DNA from: Perilla frutescens | Taxonomy: Eukaryota; Streptophyta; Magnoliopsida; Lamiales; Lamiaceae | Direction: 5' to 3' | Length of the DNA: 64,000 nt | Assembly (NCBI GenBank): GCA_026008535.1 | Contig: BRKX01000002.1 | Location: 67,663,380-67,727,379, forward strand | Shown: positions 61,917 to 64,000 of the stretch, one piece after another | Layout of the letters: each line of letters opens with the position of its first letter | Position numbering within the stretch: the stretch's first letter is position 1 | Notes under the pieces: model-generated | The model's database searches: none | What the model was told of the DNA's origin: nothing | The model's input: the letters and a program-made list of their open reading frames with translations, nothing else | Program-made: the position numbers and the translations under genes

Positions 61917-64000
61917 TGTAACACCCTGTCCCAAAATAAATCTATGAATTACTTCAACCGTATAGGAATCATGTATTGATTATATGATTCTTTGAAATGA
62001 TTTTAGAAAATTCCAAAAATAGAGAAAATGACTCCTAAAGTTAGCTCAATTTTATTCTTAAAATCATGTTGTACTCTAATTCTCGATCACATATTTTGTT
62101 CCTCGTGGCGAGACATTTCCATGAGCCTTTTTCATTTGTCATTTGGACGCTTATTAAATCATGGGTATCCTAATTATTGAAAGACCATATTTTTATTTCT
62201 AAAATAAAATCCTACCACTTTATGTTTAACTCCGAAAATTTTGGTTTCGTCTTTGACTAGGAGTTACAAATCTTTTCATAATCGCGTGGTCGTTAATTTC
62301 ATTAAAAATGGAGTTCGTTGAACCTTCTAACCCAATTTTATTCGTTCTCTATTTCAACCCAATACCATATATTAAAATACATCACAAATTGATTGCCACC
62401 ACTCAACCCTACCATGCTCCAAGTGTCAACCTTACCTTGTTCCAAATGTTACCTTGCATTGCTCCAAATGTCACCATGCATGATAAGAGTGCCCCATGTG
62501 TCACCATCTATTCCAACTAGTTGGATGCATGTCCTATACATGTCTAACATAGTTATTAGTTGAATCAAGTAGAGGGGGGATGAGGAAGAGCCCAAGTTAC
62601 TCCCACATTCTCTTCTTCACTAGTTTCTCTCTTCCCCTCTCAACAGCAGCAACCTTTCTTTCTCTTCTATTTTCGACCCTCAAACATTAACCAACAATTC
62701 TGAAATTTTACAGAGAGCATCTCACTTTGATGTAGATGATGTTAGCCAAAGAAATAATCCAAAAATTGGGGTTTCTAGCTGTAAGTTTGGGGTTTCTAGC
62801 TGTAAGTTTTATCATTAGTTTTATCATGAAAAATTGGGGTTTCTAGCTGTAAGTTTTATCATTAGTGTAGCAGTCGTATTTTATAATTTTCGTCCTCTAA
62901 ATGTCATCCATAAATTCTGAAAATTTAGTATGTTTTTTCTCTAATTATGTAGTTGATTTTAGGCTCAAGAATTTCTCAATTTGGATCTCTAAAGCTCCTA
63001 AACGAACCTCGACTATTTTTTTGGTGGTATAATTTTCGTAACTCACCAAACCCATTTTCGACATCTTTTTCCCATAGATCCAGCCATTATATTTCTATGA
63101 AATCTACATCATTATAAACTTAACTCATCAAGGTTTCCAGAATAGGTCTCGGATCGTCAATGTGATATCATTTGGTCTATCAAAGATACGTCGCAAATCA
63201 ACATATCAAATCTGCCGCAGAAATCGTTGTGTTGCGAGCGCAACTTCGGAGGCTATTTCCCGTCGATTCCTCCATCCTCTTGACTTGATTTTTGGACTGC
63301 AGAATCTTTTCATATCAATATTTCTAGACATATTTTCCAATCCATGATCCGATATCATTTGTTCTTCCGAAATCGAGTCGTAAGTTTCCCGAAAACCAAC
63401 TTGTTTCCGGCAGATTATGTCTTATGTTAATAATGCTGAATTTCATGATCATTTACAGTCGTTATACATTATAAAATCTAAATCCGTTTGCTGCATTGAA
63501 ATCTTTGTTTCCTCTAGTATCAAAAATTGTATTTTTGAGCGAAAATCCGTTGAGTATCGAGCTCGTTTGAGCCTTAAACTTTTTGACGAAAAATCTATTC
63601 CGGGAACAATAAACAGTACCTTTCCGGCCGATTTCAGGCCAGGGTGATCGGAATTTGTCTCTGACTCCTTCTAACCGATTGTAGGTCTCGTTGTGACGGA
63701 CGCGTGGCCACTGACCATGTCTCTATCAAATTTGAATTGAATTTCCTATGATTTTTCGAAGTTTCTTTCCTGTTTTAAGTCGTTCCATTTAACGTCGAAT
63801 TTGTTTCAAGTTAATTGAAGAGTATTGTAAGAACCTATTATCGATTCGTGTTGGATTTAAAACCCGGATATTGCGCATTCCTAGTTGAAGTAAAATTAAT
63901 AAGGTTCCAATTCAATTAAAGTGAATATTAGATTAATTCCGGAAGTAGTTATTGATCCTAAAGCAAGATTGATCCTTGTAGGACTTGCTTGACTTACGAG
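61917..64000 (+). repeat. 3' LTR (partial, cut by the window edge)
   Basis: Nearly identical to 56751-59000 except for a deletion of about 200 bp matching 57600-57807 and a small cluster of repeated GGGGTTTCTAGCTGTAAGTT units at 62768-62860. Confidence 0.93.

Larger units (their letters stand above)
56751..64000 (+). mobile_element. Ty3/gypsy LTR retrotransposon, large LTRs, decayed interior (3' end outside window)
   Basis: The 5' LTR is 56751-59960 (3210 bp, TGTAACACCCC...GACGCTACA), the interior is 59961-61916 (1956 bp), and the 3' LTR starts at 61917 and is cut at 64000. A PBS for initiator tRNA-Met and a polypurine tract sit at the proper places. The interior keeps only decayed integrase and late-pol traces. 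Autonomous chromoviruses have interiors more than twice as long, so this copy is a large-LTR deletion derivative. The LTRs differ by roughly ten substitutions in their first 800 bp (counted by eye), so insertion is fairly recent. Confidence 0.9.

Noticed and set aside
57142..63647. Repeated small frames (57142/62308, 58143/63162, 58398/63417) as a duplicated gene
   Set aside because: The duplication is explained by the two LTRs. The frames are short, have no domain, and lie in non-coding LTR sequence.

Overview
The window looks like nuclear DNA of a flowering plant, most likely a eudicot. It is AT-rich, holds two intron-split genes of plant type, and is otherwise filled with plant transposon families (Ty3/gypsy and Ty1/copia retroelements, MULEs, hAT, PIF/Harbinger, Stowaway, Helitrons, a tRNA-derived SINE). 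The species cannot be fixed from the sequence alone.

Genes. (1) On the minus strand, 287-5465 and running off the left edge, lies a MINDY-family K48-ubiquitin deubiquitinase. Seven exons could be joined by hand; they cover 545 residues and include the active-site Gln, Cys and His. (2) On the plus strand, 30592-47292, lies a complete seven-exon MIKC-type MADS-box gene of the TM3/SOC1 clade. It encodes 204 residues and ends with the SOC1 C-terminal motif. Its first intron is 13.9 kb and packed with transposons. No other intact gene was found.

Layout. 5.5-12.6 kb: old LTR fragments and a solo-LTR-like copy, plus a 187-bp hAT MITE with a perfect 8-bp target duplication. 12.8-18.4 kb: a foldback MITE, a PIF/Harbinger derivative, and a MULE-like derivative split by a 2.48-kb solo gypsy LTR with a perfect 5-bp duplication. 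18.5-21.9 kb: a MULE holding a remnant of a FAR1/FHY3-type transposase tail and an array of about 237-bp tandem repeats. 22.2-23.0 kb: a Helitron. 24-26.7 kb: two more MULE copies and a truncated second MULE family with long inverted ends. 27.4-29.8 kb: a possible Helitron ending shortly before the MADS-box promoter. 30.6-47.3 kb: the MADS-box gene. 47.8-51.1 kb: SINE, hAT, Stowaway and Harbinger elements. 51.4-52.7 kb: a Pack-MULE with a perfect 9-bp target duplication that carries a captured piece of a glycolipid-transfer-protein gene. 53-55.3 kb: an LTR and gag remnants. 56.75 kb to the end: a Ty3/gypsy element with LTRs of about 3.2 kb and a decayed interior of only 1.96 kb; its 3' LTR runs off the right edge.

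The two genes are not functionally linked by anything seen here. The main interest is the nested transposon history, the gene capture, and the transposon-swollen regulatory intron of the flowering-time-type MADS gene. I found no convincing evidence of a wholly new biological system.
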